Shown in pieces: positions 26,796 through 35,993 of a stretch of 64,000 bases of DNA. The DNA is from Clostridiales bacterium (GTDB taxonomy: Bacteria; Bacillota; Clostridia; Saccharofermentanales; Saccharofermentanaceae): positions 1-64,000 of the forward strand of contig JAFZBN010000003.1 in assembly GCA_017561715.1 (NCBI GenBank), given 5' to 3'. Under the pieces are notes generated by a model. That model worked only from the letters and a program-made list of their open reading frames with translations, did not search any database and was not told the origin of the DNA. A program made the position numbers and the translations under genes. Positions within the stretch are counted from its first letter, which is position 1; each line of letters opens with the position of its first letter.

Positions 26796-26892
26796 TTCGT
26801 CAGGTGCCACCCCGACATGTTCTGCGCTTTCGGACAGGTGCCACCCTGCCACGCAGACCGATTTCCGAGGGACAGGAGCCACCCTGTCCGGG
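26796..26892 (-). repeat. Three REP-like palindromes in the pflB leader
   Basis: On the minus strand the three units read GGACAGG-GTGGCT-CCTGTCC, GGCAGG-GTGGCA-CCTGTCC and GTCGGG-GTGGCA-CCTGAC. The loop GTGGC(A/T) is conserved while the arms vary. They lie in the 280-nt leader between the pflB promoter and start codon. A variant of the dispersed octamer (AAAAGCAT / ATGCTTTT) flanks each side. Confidence 0.8.
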
Positions 26893-26947
26893 AATGCTTT
26901 TCGAAAAGAAATACTCTTCTTCGCGAAATGATTTTCATTACCCCTAC

Positions 26948-26976
26948 ATCATAGCCCAACCACCTTTCTATGTCAT
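26948..26976 (-). promoter_or_regulatory. Candidate pflB promoter
   Basis: Minus strand: ATGACA, 17 bp, TATGAT with an upstream G-rich extension. It would give a leader of about 280 nt. The rest of 26980-27090 is AT-rich with no other feature seen. Confidence 0.55.
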
Positions 26977-27088
26977 CCGTTTTTCTGAAGATTTTTTATA
27001 CAAATTCCTTTACGTTCTCAAGTGCGCTCTTTAGACGAAATAACATTTCCTAATTTACTTTTCCCGACCATGTCGCAAACGGTCGATA

Positions 27089-27097
27089 TGTTATAAT
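27089..27097 (+). promoter_or_regulatory. Extended -10 promoter of the zinc-ribbon gene
   Basis: TGTTATAAT, 77 bp before the start codon; no clear -35. Confidence 0.55.
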
Positions 27098-27173
27098 TTA
27101 TTTAGGTTTTCGTGCGGGGACCCTCCCGTGCGGATCATGAAAAAGACGGGTAAGAAACGGGGAGAAACATTTC

Positions 27174-28454
27174 ATGGCTACTTTATGTAAGAACTGCGCC
27201 GCGCCGCTGGTCTTTGATCCGGCTACGCAGCGTGTCGTATGCCGTAGTTGCGGCAGCTCCTGGACCGCCGAAGAGGTCGAGTCCGAAGCAAAAGCATTTT
27301 CCGAGGACAAACGCGCGGTCGACGCCGCTGAAGTTTACGGCGTCATGAGCGAAGAAGACGAGATCCTGGGAAATGACGTCAAAGAAGAATTCATCGATTG
27401 CTACATCTACACCTGCAGCTCCTGCGGCGGCGAGATCACCATCAACGGCACCGAGGTGTCCACGAAGTGCATCTACTGCGGAAGCCCGAGTGTTGTTTTC
27501 AATCGTATTTCCAAGGAAAAAGCACCGGAGTTCATCATGCCGTTCCAGATCACGAAGGAAAAGGCGGTCGAACTGATCCGAGCACAGTTTTCGAAAGGTC
27601 TTTTCATCCCGAAGGAAGTTAAGAACTTCGAGCCGAACGCCGTGCACGGCATCTATGTTCCGTACTGGCTCGTTGACGCGAGACACGCTGAAGCGAACAT
27701 GTACAGCGCGCGTTTCAAGAAGGACAGGTATTCCTATGAGACACGTTATTTCGGCCGTGCCGGTCACATCTTCGTACAGAATCTTCCGGTCGACGGATCC
27801 CAGATGCTTTCACCGAAGATCACACAGCGTCTCGAGCCTTTCGATTTTTCAGATATGAAGAGTTTCGATGAAGACTATCTTCTCGGTTTTTATTCCAACA
27901 CATCCGATATCACGAACGTCCAGCTCGAGGAGATCGTCGCCAAGCGCTGCCACGAAGAATTCAATAACGAGGCCATGAAGACTTTCGGCGGTTCGAACAA
28001 GCGAGTTGCCGGAACGAGGCAGATGGATCTGATCGACAGAGACGTCAGATACGCGATGCTTCCCGTCTGGTTCGTCACCTACAAATATCGGGGATTCCAG
28101 AACACGGTCCTCGTCAACGGACAGACCGGCAAAGTCGTCTGCGGCGCGCCGTGGAATGAAAAGCTGTTCTGGTTCCTCACGGTAATGCTCGCGATCGTTC
28201 TGTCGGTGCTGTTCATCGCCGCCCTCAGATTCTGGATCGTTCCGGCTTTCTTCAGTGATCCGTATAAATATTCCAGATCATATCGCTACAACTCATCCCG
28301 AAGAGATCCTCGAACGATCGTCCTCGCACTCATGGTGGTGGCAACCATAGCACTATTTACCGTCGGCTACAGGTTCTTGTCGAAGGCCGTCAAGCAGCTG
28401 CGTCTGTCGCAGTCCGCTTCCCTGTTCTTCTTCACGAAAAAGAGACAGGAGTGA
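27174..28454 (+). CDS. Zinc-ribbon membrane protein of unknown function
   Basis: A 426-residue protein with two zinc ribbons: C6-KN-C9 ... C-RS-C near residues 22-25, and C-SS-C ... C-IY-C (about 82-105), the TFIIB-like style used by a large group of uncharacterised Bacillota proteins. A beta-rich middle region follows (about 115-330; YVPYWLVDARHAEANMY, YRGFQNTVLVNGQTGKV), then two membrane helices (FLTVMLAIVLSVLFIAAL and IVLALMVVATIALFTV). It sits 6 bp upstream of its partner gene and is probably co-transcribed with it. The start has GGGAGAAACATTTC before it. The function is unknown; a membrane-envelope role is only a guess. Confidence 0.8.
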   Translation: MATLCKNCAAPLVFDPATQRVVCRSCGSSWTAEEVESEAKAFSEDKRAVDAAEVYGVMSEEDEILGNDVKEEFIDCYIYTCSSCGGEITINGTEVSTKCIYCGSPSVVFNRISKEKAPEFIMPFQITKEKAVELIRAQFSKGLFIPKEVKNFEPNAVHGIYVPYWLVDARHAEANMYSARFKKDRYSYETRYFGRAGHIFVQNLPVDGSQMLSPKITQRLEPFDFSDMKSFDEDYLLGFYSNTSDITNVQLEEIVAKRCHEEFNNEAMKTFGGSNKRVAGTRQMDLIDRDVRYAMLPVWFVTYKYRGFQNTVLVNGQTGKVVCGAPWNEKLFWFLTVMLAIVLSVLFIAALRFWIVPAFFSDPYKYSRSYRYNSSRRDPRTIVLALMVVATIALFTVGYRFLSKAVKQLRLSQSASLFFFTKKRQE

Positions 28455-28460
28455 TCGATT

Positions 28461-29216
28461 ATGTTTTGGTTTTTAGCAATTGTATTCGGAATCGCCTGGG
28501 GCATCGGCGGCTCGTTCGCCCTGATGGCGCTTCTTCTCAATAAATCGAATAACATCGGCGACAGCCGTGACGAGATCGAAAAGTACGGACTCGGCGTCAC
28601 GATGACAACGACCGAAGATTTTGGCGCCATCGGAGGAGCCAGCCCGATCATCGACTCTTACTGCGAAGCTTCCATGGCGATGTTCACACACGACAAGGGC
28701 ATGATCGAGTTTTCGAACCATAAGCTCTCCGTCGTTCCGACAAGACCTCTGGAAAGATATATCCCGAAGCCGGAAGATAAGCTCGCGGACGAGGCGGCAA
28801 AGAAGGTCGCAGAGAAACTTAAAGAAGAGGGCGCGGCATTCACCAACAACCCGAACGCAGCAAGCACGGATCCGATGTCCGGTATGAATGCGGCGATCGC
28901 AGGCGGCGTCCTGCTGGGCGGAACGCCGCTCTCGGGCATCATGGGAGATGCTCCGACTCGTCCTTTGGGTTTCAAGACGCAGCCGAAGCCTGAGGCCAAG
29001 AAGCCGGAGCCGAAAAAGGAAGCGATCGATCCGATCGAAGCCGAGATCGCGATGATGTTCGGAGACGATCTTCCGACCGGACCCATCGATCCGGAAGCAC
29101 AGCAGTTCTTAAGAGCGGACGCTCCTGTATACGAAGCTCCGACCGCAAGTAAACCGCTGTGGGAATCGGCCAATCCGAATGACGATTTCAGTGATTTCGA
29201 AGAAGATGAGTTCTGA
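28461..29216 (+). CDS. Membrane-anchored protein of unknown function
   Basis: A 251-residue protein with one N-terminal membrane helix (FLAIVFGIAWGIGGSFALMAL). A globular part (about 35-115; ERYIPKPEDKLADEAAKK) and a long Pro/Lys/Glu-rich disordered tail with acidic patches (ending NDDFSDFEEDEF) follow. I do not recognise a family. It starts 6 bp after the zinc-ribbon gene, with an overlapping GGAG at its end, so the two are one operon and may form a membrane complex. A strong terminator follows. Confidence 0.75.
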   Translation: MFWFLAIVFGIAWGIGGSFALMALLLNKSNNIGDSRDEIEKYGLGVTMTTTEDFGAIGGASPIIDSYCEASMAMFTHDKGMIEFSNHKLSVVPTRPLERYIPKPEDKLADEAAKKVAEKLKEEGAAFTNNPNAASTDPMSGMNAAIAGGVLLGGTPLSGIMGDAPTRPLGFKTQPKPEAKKPEPKKEAIDPIEAEIAMMFGDDLPTGPIDPEAQQFLRADAPVYEAPTASKPLWESANPNDDFSDFEEDEF

Positions 29217-29270
29217 GATCCGAAAAACAAGTTAAGTACATTCGTAAAGCCTTTTGAATCAAGGCTTCCA

Positions 29271-29314
29271 AAGAGAGCGTCGAGGATTCCTCCCCTCGCC
29301 GCTCTCTCTTTTTT
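29271..29314 (+). terminator. Terminator of the zinc-ribbon operon
   Basis: Stem AGAGAGCG / CGCTCTCT with an inner CGAGG/CCTCG stem, then CTTTTTT. Confidence 0.9.
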
Positions 29315-29344
29315 GTCAAATCGCACAACACCTTTTGTGTAGAA

Positions 29345-29373
29345 TTGACAAAGCGGTGGTGGTATCTTATAGG
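29345..29373 (+). promoter_or_regulatory. Sigma-A promoter of pyk
   Basis: Consensus TTGACA, exactly 17 bp, then TATAGG. It lies about 110 bp before the pyk start; an octamer copy (29441) lies in the leader. Confidence 0.8.
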
Positions 29374-29480
29374 TGACGAAAATTGCTTGCGGTCTTCATT
29401 CCGAAGCAATTCAGAAATGCACCTAAACCGCTGCGCCCGAGTGCTTTTCGAGCAGTAGCGAAACAATAAGGAGACAAACT

Positions 29481-31247
29481 ATGTGTATGCGTAAAACGAA
29501 AATAATCTGCACCCTCGGACCGGCAGCGGATTCCGATGAGGTAGTAAGAGACCTGATGCTCGCGGGCATGAACGTCGCGAGACTGAATTTCTCCCACGGC
29601 TCTTACGAAGAGCACCAGCAGAGGATCGATCGTGTAAAGCGGATCCGTGAGGAACTCGATCTTCCGGTCGCGCTTCTTCTCGATACCAAAGGTCCGGAGA
29701 TCAGAACCGGTGAATTTGAAGGCGGAAAGACCAACTTCATCGAAGGTTCCGAGGTCGTTATCCGTGAAAAGGACGTCATCGGTACCGATAAGGAATTCTC
29801 CGTTTCGTACAAAGACCTCGCGGGCGACGTTAAAGAAGGCTCCCGTATCCTCATCGATGACGGTCTCATCGAGCTCATCGTCGACCACATCGACGGCGGC
29901 GACATCTACTGCACAGTCAGTAACGGCGGACCGGTATCCACGAAAAAGAGCGTAAATGTTCCGGACGCAGAGCTTTGCCTGCCGGCGCTGACCGCAAAAG
30001 ATAAGGAAGATATCCTTTTCGCGGTAAAGAATGAATTCGACTTCATCGCCGCTTCTTTCGTAAGAAAGGCGAAGGACGTCCAGGAGATCCGCCACATTCT
30101 CGAAAAGAACGGCGATCACGGCATCAACATCATCGCGAAGATCGAGAACAACGAAGGTATCCAGAACTTCGACGAGATCCTTAAGGTAAGTAACGGTATC
30201 ATGGTCGCTCGTGGTGATCTTGGTGTTGAGATCCCGGCGGCAAACGTTCCGATCGTTCAGAAGAGATGCATCCAGCAGTGCCACACCGCAGGAAAGATCT
30301 CCATCACCGCGACACAGATGCTCGACTCCATGATCAGAAACCCGCGTCCGACAAGAGCTGAGGTTTCCGACGTTGCGAACGCGATCTACGATGGTACTTC
30401 CGCAGTCATGCTCTCCGGTGAGACGGCAAACGGTAAGTATCCGGTCGAAGCTCTGAAGATGATGGTTCAAATCGCCGAGCAGACCGAAGAATCGATCGAT
30501 TACTGGTATCAGTTCAGCAAGTCCAAGCCGACCATGATGCCTTCCGTCGCAAACGCGATCTCCCACGCGACATGCACGACAGCCATGGACCTTAACGCCA
30601 AGGCGATCGTTACAGTAACCCACGGCGGCAGAACTGCCCGTCAGATCTCCCGTTTCCGTCCGGCCAGCCCGATCGTCGCAGGCACTCTCTTCCCGCGTGT
30701 ACAGCGTCAGCTGAACCTGAGCTGGGGCGTTTACCCGATCCTCGTTCCAGAAGTTACGACCACCGACGAACTGTTCGGTGTCGGTATCGATGCCGCGAAG
30801 AAGTGCGGTTTCTTAAACGACGGTGACCTCGTCGTTATGACAGGTGGTACACCGGTCGGCATGAGCGGTACGACAAACACCATCCGCGTACAGGCGCTCG
30901 GTAAGTCCATCGTACACGGCAACGGCCAGCCGACATCTGACGAGCAGGGCTCTCTGGTCACCGGCACCGTTTACATCGTCAAGGATCCTGAGCACCTCGA
31001 TGAGCAGCTCCCGCTTTCCGAAGACGACAGCATCATCCTGGTCGCTCCGTACACCAACAACAAGATGATGCCTTTTATCAAGCACGCAAAAGCACTGATC
31101 GTCGAGGATGACGACTCCGCTTCTCATGCCGCTACAGTTGCCATGGCTCTGGATATCCCGGCGATCCTGTCCTGCGAGAACTGCACCAAGCTTCTCAAGG
31201 AAGGCGCGACGGTATCTGTCGACGCTAAGCGCGGAAGCGTTTCCTGA
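29481..31247 (+). CDS. pyk: Pyruvate kinase with C-terminal PEP-utiliser domain
   Basis: Converts PEP and ADP to pyruvate and ATP, the last step of glycolysis. The 588-residue protein has the catalytic barrel (TKIICTLGPAADSD, NFSHGSYEEH, the IIAKIENNEGIQNFDEIL active-site region and MVARGDLGVEIP) and the regulatory C domain. An extra about 100-residue PEP-utiliser (phosphohistidine-type) domain at the end (about 490-588; PEHLDEQLPLSEDDSIILV, LIVEDDDSASHAATVA) is the form found in Bacillus and relatives. The conserved PEPUT Thr-Ser-His motif appears as DSASHAA. The start is preceded by AAGGAGACAAACT. Confidence 0.97.
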   Translation: MCMRKTKIICTLGPAADSDEVVRDLMLAGMNVARLNFSHGSYEEHQQRIDRVKRIREELDLPVALLLDTKGPEIRTGEFEGGKTNFIEGSEVVIREKDVIGTDKEFSVSYKDLAGDVKEGSRILIDDGLIELIVDHIDGGDIYCTVSNGGPVSTKKSVNVPDAELCLPALTAKDKEDILFAVKNEFDFIAASFVRKAKDVQEIRHILEKNGDHGINIIAKIENNEGIQNFDEILKVSNGIMVARGDLGVEIPAANVPIVQKRCIQQCHTAGKISITATQMLDSMIRNPRPTRAEVSDVANAIYDGTSAVMLSGETANGKYPVEALKMMVQIAEQTEESIDYWYQFSKSKPTMMPSVANAISHATCTTAMDLNAKAIVTVTHGGRTARQISRFRPASPIVAGTLFPRVQRQLNLSWGVYPILVPEVTTTDELFGVGIDAAKKCGFLNDGDLVVMTGGTPVGMSGTTNTIRVQALGKSIVHGNGQPTSDEQGSLVTGTVYIVKDPEHLDEQLPLSEDDSIILVAPYTNNKMMPFIKHAKALIVEDDDSASHAATVAMALDIPAILSCENCTKLLKEGATVSVDAKRGSVS

Positions 31248-31284
31248 GAAACGGAAACATCGATGAACACAAATGTTTTCAAGG

Positions 31285-31320
31285 ATAATTCGTGCCCGTT
31301 TGAGCACGAATTATTTCTTT
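31285..31320 (+). terminator. Terminator of pyk
   Basis: Perfect 11-bp stem ATAATTCGTGC / GCACGAATTAT with an 8-nt loop, then TTCTTT. Confidence 0.85.
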
Positions 31321-31369
31321 GACAATCTAACTTTTTCACCCCCTCTCATGCCTCAAAAAGGGCTGATTT

Positions 31370-31398
31370 TTGCGCTTTTCAGACCTTTATGGTAAAAT
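31370..31398 (+). promoter_or_regulatory. Promoter of the SH3-3D protein gene
   Basis: TTGCGC, 17 bp, TAAAAT with an extended TGG element. Confidence 0.6.
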
Positions 31399-31445
31399 AC
31401 AGATAACTATTGTCTGAGGGAAAGAGATTACGAAAGGAGAAGATA

Positions 31446-32558
31446 GTGAAGTTTTTCGGTAAAGAGAAAAAGAACGCTCACCGAAACACGAACCGTGTGT
31501 CCTACGGGATCGGCACGGCGATCGTCATATTGCTCGCATTCTCCTGCGTTGTCGGCGCGGATTCTTTCCTTGCGGATTCTTCGGTCAAGACCGAGGGCGA
31601 AAACTACGATATGGTCACGCCTGACTACTATTCCTTCTCCGAAGATGACACGCTTACCGGCGGCACGGTCACCGATCCTTCCCTCGAAGAAAAGGATGTT
31701 ACCGAAACGATCACTGTCCCCGAAACAACGGAGACCGAGACACAGGCACCTGAGACTACGGTTCCGGAATCTACGGATCCTTCCGATACGGCCTCGGCAG
31801 ATCCGACAGAGCCGACTGAACCTGTCGCCACACCTACACCGACACACGTTCCGACACCGACGGCCACACCTATGCCGACTCCGACACCTGAACCGCAATG
31901 GACGGAAAAGCCCTATAGCGATATCGTTTACGCCACAGGTGAAGTGAACGTAAGAACCGGTCCGGGCACGGAATTTGAGATCACAAAGACACTTAAACTC
32001 GGCGATCCGATCGAAGTCGTCGCCAAGACAAGCAACGAATGGTTTAAGACCATCAAGGGCACCTACGTAAAGTGCTCCTTCTGCTCTGCCTATAAGCCGG
32101 CAACACCGACTCCGAAGGCAAAAGCTACACCTACACCGAAACCGACACCTACACCGAAGCCGAAGCAGAGTTCTTCCGCGACACCGACTCCGAAGCCGAA
32201 GGCCACGCCTACACCGGCTCCTTCCTCTTCCGGCGGTGGCAGCCAAGACGGTATGACACTTGTCGGTTCTGACTTTAAGATCACCTTCTACGGACCTGAC
32301 TGGGCCGGCGAAGGCACGGATAACCGTACGACCGCGACAAGAACCACTGCCGTTGAGGGCAGGACTGTCGCTGCCGACTGGGGCGTCCTCCCTGCCGGAA
32401 CAAAGATCTACATCGAGAACGACCCGCTTGGCGGAGACGGTTACTATACCGTCGAAGACAAGGGCTCCGGCGTTAACGGTCATCACATCGATATCTTCGC
32501 CGAAAACGGCGAGCATATGTCGTCTAAGAGCGGCTATAAAGTTTATATAGTAAATTAA
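31446..32558 (+). CDS. Secreted/anchored cell-wall protein with SH3b and 3D domains
   Basis: A 370-residue protein. A signal or anchor helix (about 25-45, IVILLAFSCVVGADSFLA) is followed by a Thr/Pro/Glu-rich linker, an SH3b domain (about 160-205; SDIVYATGEVNVRTGPGTEF), a second linker of TPTP-K repeats, and a C-terminal 3D domain (about 290-370) with the Asp-centred motifs of lytic transglycosylase-like Rpf2/YabE proteins (VEDKGSGVNGHHIDIF). It probably binds and cleaves peptidoglycan. The GTG at 31446 is chosen: AAAGGAG lies 6 nt before it, and an in-frame TTG twelve codons upstream would place that site inside the gene. It shares the strand with RNase J. Confidence 0.88.
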   Translation: MKFFGKEKKNAHRNTNRVSYGIGTAIVILLAFSCVVGADSFLADSSVKTEGENYDMVTPDYYSFSEDDTLTGGTVTDPSLEEKDVTETITVPETTETETQAPETTVPESTDPSDTASADPTEPTEPVATPTPTHVPTPTATPMPTPTPEPQWTEKPYSDIVYATGEVNVRTGPGTEFEITKTLKLGDPIEVVAKTSNEWFKTIKGTYVKCSFCSAYKPATPTPKAKATPTPKPTPTPKPKQSSSATPTPKPKATPTPAPSSSGGGSQDGMTLVGSDFKITFYGPDWAGEGTDNRTTATRTTAVEGRTVAADWGVLPAGTKIYIENDPLGGDGYYTVEDKGSGVNGHHIDIFAENGEHMSSKSGYKVYIVN

Positions 32559-32621
32559 AAATCTTCATGTTCACGTAGAGCGCTCGAAACGAGGTTATAC
32601 GGTGAACGGAGAGAGGTATAT

Positions 32622-34664
32622 ATGACACAACCCAACAATCGAAAGTCGCCCGCCAAGGGCGCTTCGGAAGGCGCGAAATACAATAACGCCGTCCGACTTC
32701 CTTCTGCGTCCAAAACCGGCAGAAAGGGCCCGTCCCCGTCTTCCCGGAAGATCTCTTCCAGAAAGACATCTTCGCGTTCCGGATCAACTAAGGCATCCGG
32801 AAAAGGCGCTCCCGTTTCCCGCGCGAAAAGCACCGGCAAGCTCAAGTCCAGTAAGCCTCTGGGCCGCGGGGGCAACGTGAAAGCCAAGAAGAGTGCTTTT
32901 ACATCGGCATCGGACGAAGTACTGTCCCAGATCAACTCCACGTTCCTGCAGACCGTAAAAGACGCGGAAAGAGCGTTTGCCAGCAAGAAAGAAACGCATA
33001 AGCTCAAGGTCATTCCTCTGGGCGGCATGCAGGAGATCGGCAAGAACATGACGCTTTTCGAGTACGGAAACGACATCATCATCGTCGATGTCGGTGTCGC
33101 GTTCCCGGAAGAGAGCATGCTCGGCGTCGACTCCGTTATCCAGGATTACACGTACGTGCTTCAGAACAAGGACCGCGTCAGAGGTATCTTCCTGACACAC
33201 GGACACGAGGACCACATCGGTTCGCTTCCGTTCCTGATGCGTGAATTGAAGTGCCCGCTTTACGGCGGTAAGCTCACCATCGAACTTGCGCGCCATAAGC
33301 TCATGGAAGGCGGCGTCGGCACACGCGGCATCGAGCTCGTTTACTGCGCGGCAGGCGACACGATCAAGGCCGGATCTTCCTTCTCCGTCGAGTTCATCCG
33401 CGTCAACCACAGTATCGCGGATGCCTTCGCGTTCGCGATCCGAACACCGATCGGAAATATCATCCACACGGGTGACTTTAAGATCGACTTTACCCCGATC
33501 AACGGCGATCCGATCGACCTCGGAAGATTCGCCGAATACGGCCGTCAGGGCGTTCTCCTGATGCTCGCCGAGAGCACGAACGTCGAGATCCCGGGCTCCT
33601 CCCCGTCAGAAAAGCACGTGGGCGAGTCATTCCAGCGGATCTTCCAGAATACGACCGGAAGGATCATCATCGCGACCTTCTCTTCGCACGTTCACAGAAT
33701 GCAGCAGATCTTTACCGCCGCGGAGATGTATAACCGAAAGGTCGCGCTCATCGGAAGATCGATGCTCAATACTTTCTCCGTTGCGAATTCCCTAGGCTAC
33801 ATCACGATGAACCCCAGTACGCTCATCGACATTAACGACATCAACAAATACGAGCCGGAAGAAGTCGTTATCCTGACGACAGGTTCTCAGGCCGAGCCGA
33901 TGTCGGCGCTTTCACGTATGGCATTTGCTTCCCACCGCGTCGTTGATATCCACGCGGGCGATACGGTCATCCTTTCCGCGCACCCGATCCCGGGTAACGA
34001 AAAGCCGATCTACCGTGTTATCAATGAGCTGTTCCGAAGAGGCGCACACGTTATCTACGAATCCCTCGCGGACGTGCACGTTTCCGGCCACGCCTACCTC
34101 GACGAACTCACGCTCATCCATACACTCGTTAAGCCGAAGTACTTCGTACCGTGCCATGGCGAATACAGGATGCTTTTCCGTCACGCGGTACTGGCACAGA
34201 GACTCGGCACACCGGAATCGAGAACTTTCATCTTGAATAATGGTGACGTACTTGAACTGACAGCGGATTCCGCGAAGATCAACGGCTATGTTCCGGCAGC
34301 ACCTGTTCTTATCGACGGTGCCGGCGCGGCCGATATCGACAACCGTGTCTTCCGAGACAGAAGAGTCCTCGCGGATGACGGTGTCGTTTCCGTTTCGATC
34401 GTTATCTCGAAGGTATCCGGAAAGCTTCTATGTCCGCCGGTCATGCAGTCCGTCGGATTCCTTTTCGACAGTGAAGCCGGTCCGATCCAGCACGAATGCG
34501 CGCAGAAACTTTATAACTATCTGCACCGTCTGGAGTCGCAGAAATCGACCAAATCGATCCGTGAAGCCGTCGAGTCCAATCACATCAGAGATGCCTTAAA
34601 GAGCATGCTCTACGAGAGCACGAAGCGGCGTCCTTTGATCATGATCAGCATTATGGAGATCTAA
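32622..34664 (+). CDS. rnj: Ribonuclease J with a long basic N-terminal extension
   Basis: A 5'-3' exonuclease and endonuclease central to mRNA turnover. The metallo-beta-lactamase core starts near residue 126 (LKVIPLGGMQEIGKNM), with the metal motif HGHEDH at 193-198, the beta-CASP domain, and the late VHVSGHAYLDEL region. The C-terminal domain ends at residue 680. The first about 125 residues are Ser/Lys/Arg-rich low-complexity sequence (SSRKISSRKTSSRSGSTK), absent from Bacillus RNase J (about 555 residues). This may be an RNA or ribosome tether. It contains two octamer copies (32826, 32894). The start has GGAGAGAGGTATAT upstream. Confidence 0.95.
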   Translation: MTQPNNRKSPAKGASEGAKYNNAVRLPSASKTGRKGPSPSSRKISSRKTSSRSGSTKASGKGAPVSRAKSTGKLKSSKPLGRGGNVKAKKSAFTSASDEVLSQINSTFLQTVKDAERAFASKKETHKLKVIPLGGMQEIGKNMTLFEYGNDIIIVDVGVAFPEESMLGVDSVIQDYTYVLQNKDRVRGIFLTHGHEDHIGSLPFLMRELKCPLYGGKLTIELARHKLMEGGVGTRGIELVYCAAGDTIKAGSSFSVEFIRVNHSIADAFAFAIRTPIGNIIHTGDFKIDFTPINGDPIDLGRFAEYGRQGVLLMLAESTNVEIPGSSPSEKHVGESFQRIFQNTTGRIIIATFSSHVHRMQQIFTAAEMYNRKVALIGRSMLNTFSVANSLGYITMNPSTLIDINDINKYEPEEVVILTTGSQAEPMSALSRMAFASHRVVDIHAGDTVILSAHPIPGNEKPIYRVINELFRRGAHVIYESLADVHVSGHAYLDELTLIHTLVKPKYFVPCHGEYRMLFRHAVLAQRLGTPESRTFILNNGDVLELTADSAKINGYVPAAPVLIDGAGAADIDNRVFRDRRVLADDGVVSVSIVISKVSGKLLCPPVMQSVGFLFDSEAGPIQHECAQKLYNYLHRLESQKSTKSIREAVESNHIRDALKSMLYESTKRRPLIMISIMEI

Positions 34665-34667
34665 AAA

Positions 34668-34696
34668 AAGAAGCGGGAAACTCCCGCTTCTTTTTC
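34668..34696 (+). terminator. Terminator of rnj
   Basis: Perfect 11-bp stem AAGAAGCGGGA / TCCCGCTTCTT with a 3-nt loop, then TTTCTT. Confidence 0.9.
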
Positions 34697-34750
34697 TTCC
34701 CTGTTTCCTTGAAAAGCCACGCCGCCCCAAGCTATGCGGCGCAGGCTTTT

Positions 34751-35977
34751 TTATTCTTCAAAATGCAGATCGAACTCACAATTTTCGTTTTCTTCGATGA
34801 TCGCAGCTCGCAGATCATTGATATTCGTAAATCCGGTTCCTTCCCAGCCTTCGACAGGGATCTTTACGCTCGGATACACGATGTAATTCTCGTCGAGTTC
34901 ACCAGTCTTATACACTTCCTTATAGCCGATGAACCAGTAGTACTTTAAGTGTTCTTCAGCGGACGTTCCTTTGTTCATTGTCGCCTCTACTTCAATGATC
35001 GTATATACCGTACTGCTTTCTCCTCGGGACGCGATGACCATTCCTCTGTACCGGATCCGATCGAGGTCGGTATCCGTAGGACGGAAGAAGACATTCATAT
35101 GTTCCATCGTCATATTGATCAAATAGTCCCGCTGACCTTCGTTGATCTCGTCATAGCATGTCACTCTTTCGAGACGCGGCGCAACGTATTCATCTTCACC
35201 GGGAAGCGGGGAAAACAGGTCAGGGTCGACGGTATTGGTTTCCACCGGTCTTCCCGCGCTTTTTTCCTTTCGCATAATATCGATATCGATCGAAGAGATC
35301 CCGGAAACAGCCCATTTCCCGAAATAGATCTCTCTTCCTCCGGTAGATCCCAACATTATGGTCTGCGCTTTGTTATCCTCATAATCCACGGCAAATCCCA
35401 TCGACCAGAAGTAGTGATGGTACTTCATATCGTCGCCCGCACCCTCTGAGACCGTGATCTGATAGTAAAGGGTCACAAGGGCTTGCTTGTACGTATCCGA
35501 CGTACGCTCAACCACCATGCCGACATAGTGAAAATCTTCCACTTCAAAAGGAAACGGTATCTGGTTGATATCCCAGTGGTAGAATAGTTCGTCAGCCTGT
35601 TCCTTCATATAGGTCAGCATATCGTCGGTCACCTGACAGCGATCCATTTCATCGGCTTCGGGGACAGTGAACACGGAATCATAAGTGACATCCTGCTGTT
35701 CCTCATAGAAATGTTCGATATTATTATCCGGGACCAAAACGTTCGGATCATTGACATCCTTTGCCGCGTCAATATACTTTTGAAGCGGATCCGTCTCCTG
35801 CTGCTGTACAACGGTATTCTCGTTCATCTGATCGAGGGTCTCGGTGCCGACTTTCTCGCCGCTTTTTCCATTTAATACGAGAAAAGCACCTTTCACGATC
35901 ACCGCTGCGCCAAGGACACAGAATGCCGCTACCACGGCGATTTTCGCGCGGTTAGATTTCTTTACTTCGTTATTCAT
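34751..35977 (-). CDS. Membrane-anchored duplicated-domain protein, unknown function (copy 2 of pair)
   Basis: A 408-residue protein. One membrane helix (about 12-32, AVVAAFCVLGAAVIVKGAFL) is followed by an acidic linker and two tandem copies of an about 115-residue domain (about 100-245 and 280-400). The copies share the phrases HHYFWSMGF / KYYWFIGYKE and end in WAVSGISS / WEGTGFTN. The same domain occurs twice in the adjacent lipoprotein. I do not recognise a Pfam family. The ATG at 35977 has GAGGG before it; a longer frame starts at 36001, inside the upstream gene. The pair forms an operon transcribed leftward. Confidence 0.75.
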   Translation of the reverse strand: MNNEVKKSNRAKIAVVAAFCVLGAAVIVKGAFLVLNGKSGEKVGTETLDQMNENTVVQQQETDPLQKYIDAAKDVNDPNVLVPDNNIEHFYEEQQDVTYDSVFTVPEADEMDRCQVTDDMLTYMKEQADELFYHWDINQIPFPFEVEDFHYVGMVVERTSDTYKQALVTLYYQITVSEGAGDDMKYHHYFWSMGFAVDYEDNKAQTIMLGSTGGREIYFGKWAVSGISSIDIDIMRKEKSAGRPVETNTVDPDLFSPLPGEDEYVAPRLERVTCYDEINEGQRDYLINMTMEHMNVFFRPTDTDLDRIRYRGMVIASRGESSTVYTIIEVEATMNKGTSAEEHLKYYWFIGYKEVYKTGELDENYIVYPSVKIPVEGWEGTGFTNINDLRAAIIEENENCEFDLHFEE

Positions 35978-35993
35978 GCTATCGCCCTCTCTA

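Noticed and set aside
26796..26892. Upstream start of pflB within the palindromic leader
   Set aside because: The extra 43 residues are not like PflB, have no ribosome binding site, and the AGGAGG-preceded ATG at 26658 matches the family start.
24361..26931. Long plus-strand frame antisense to pflB
   Set aside because: It mirrors a highly expressed, codon-biased gene and has no ribosome binding site or recognisable domain.
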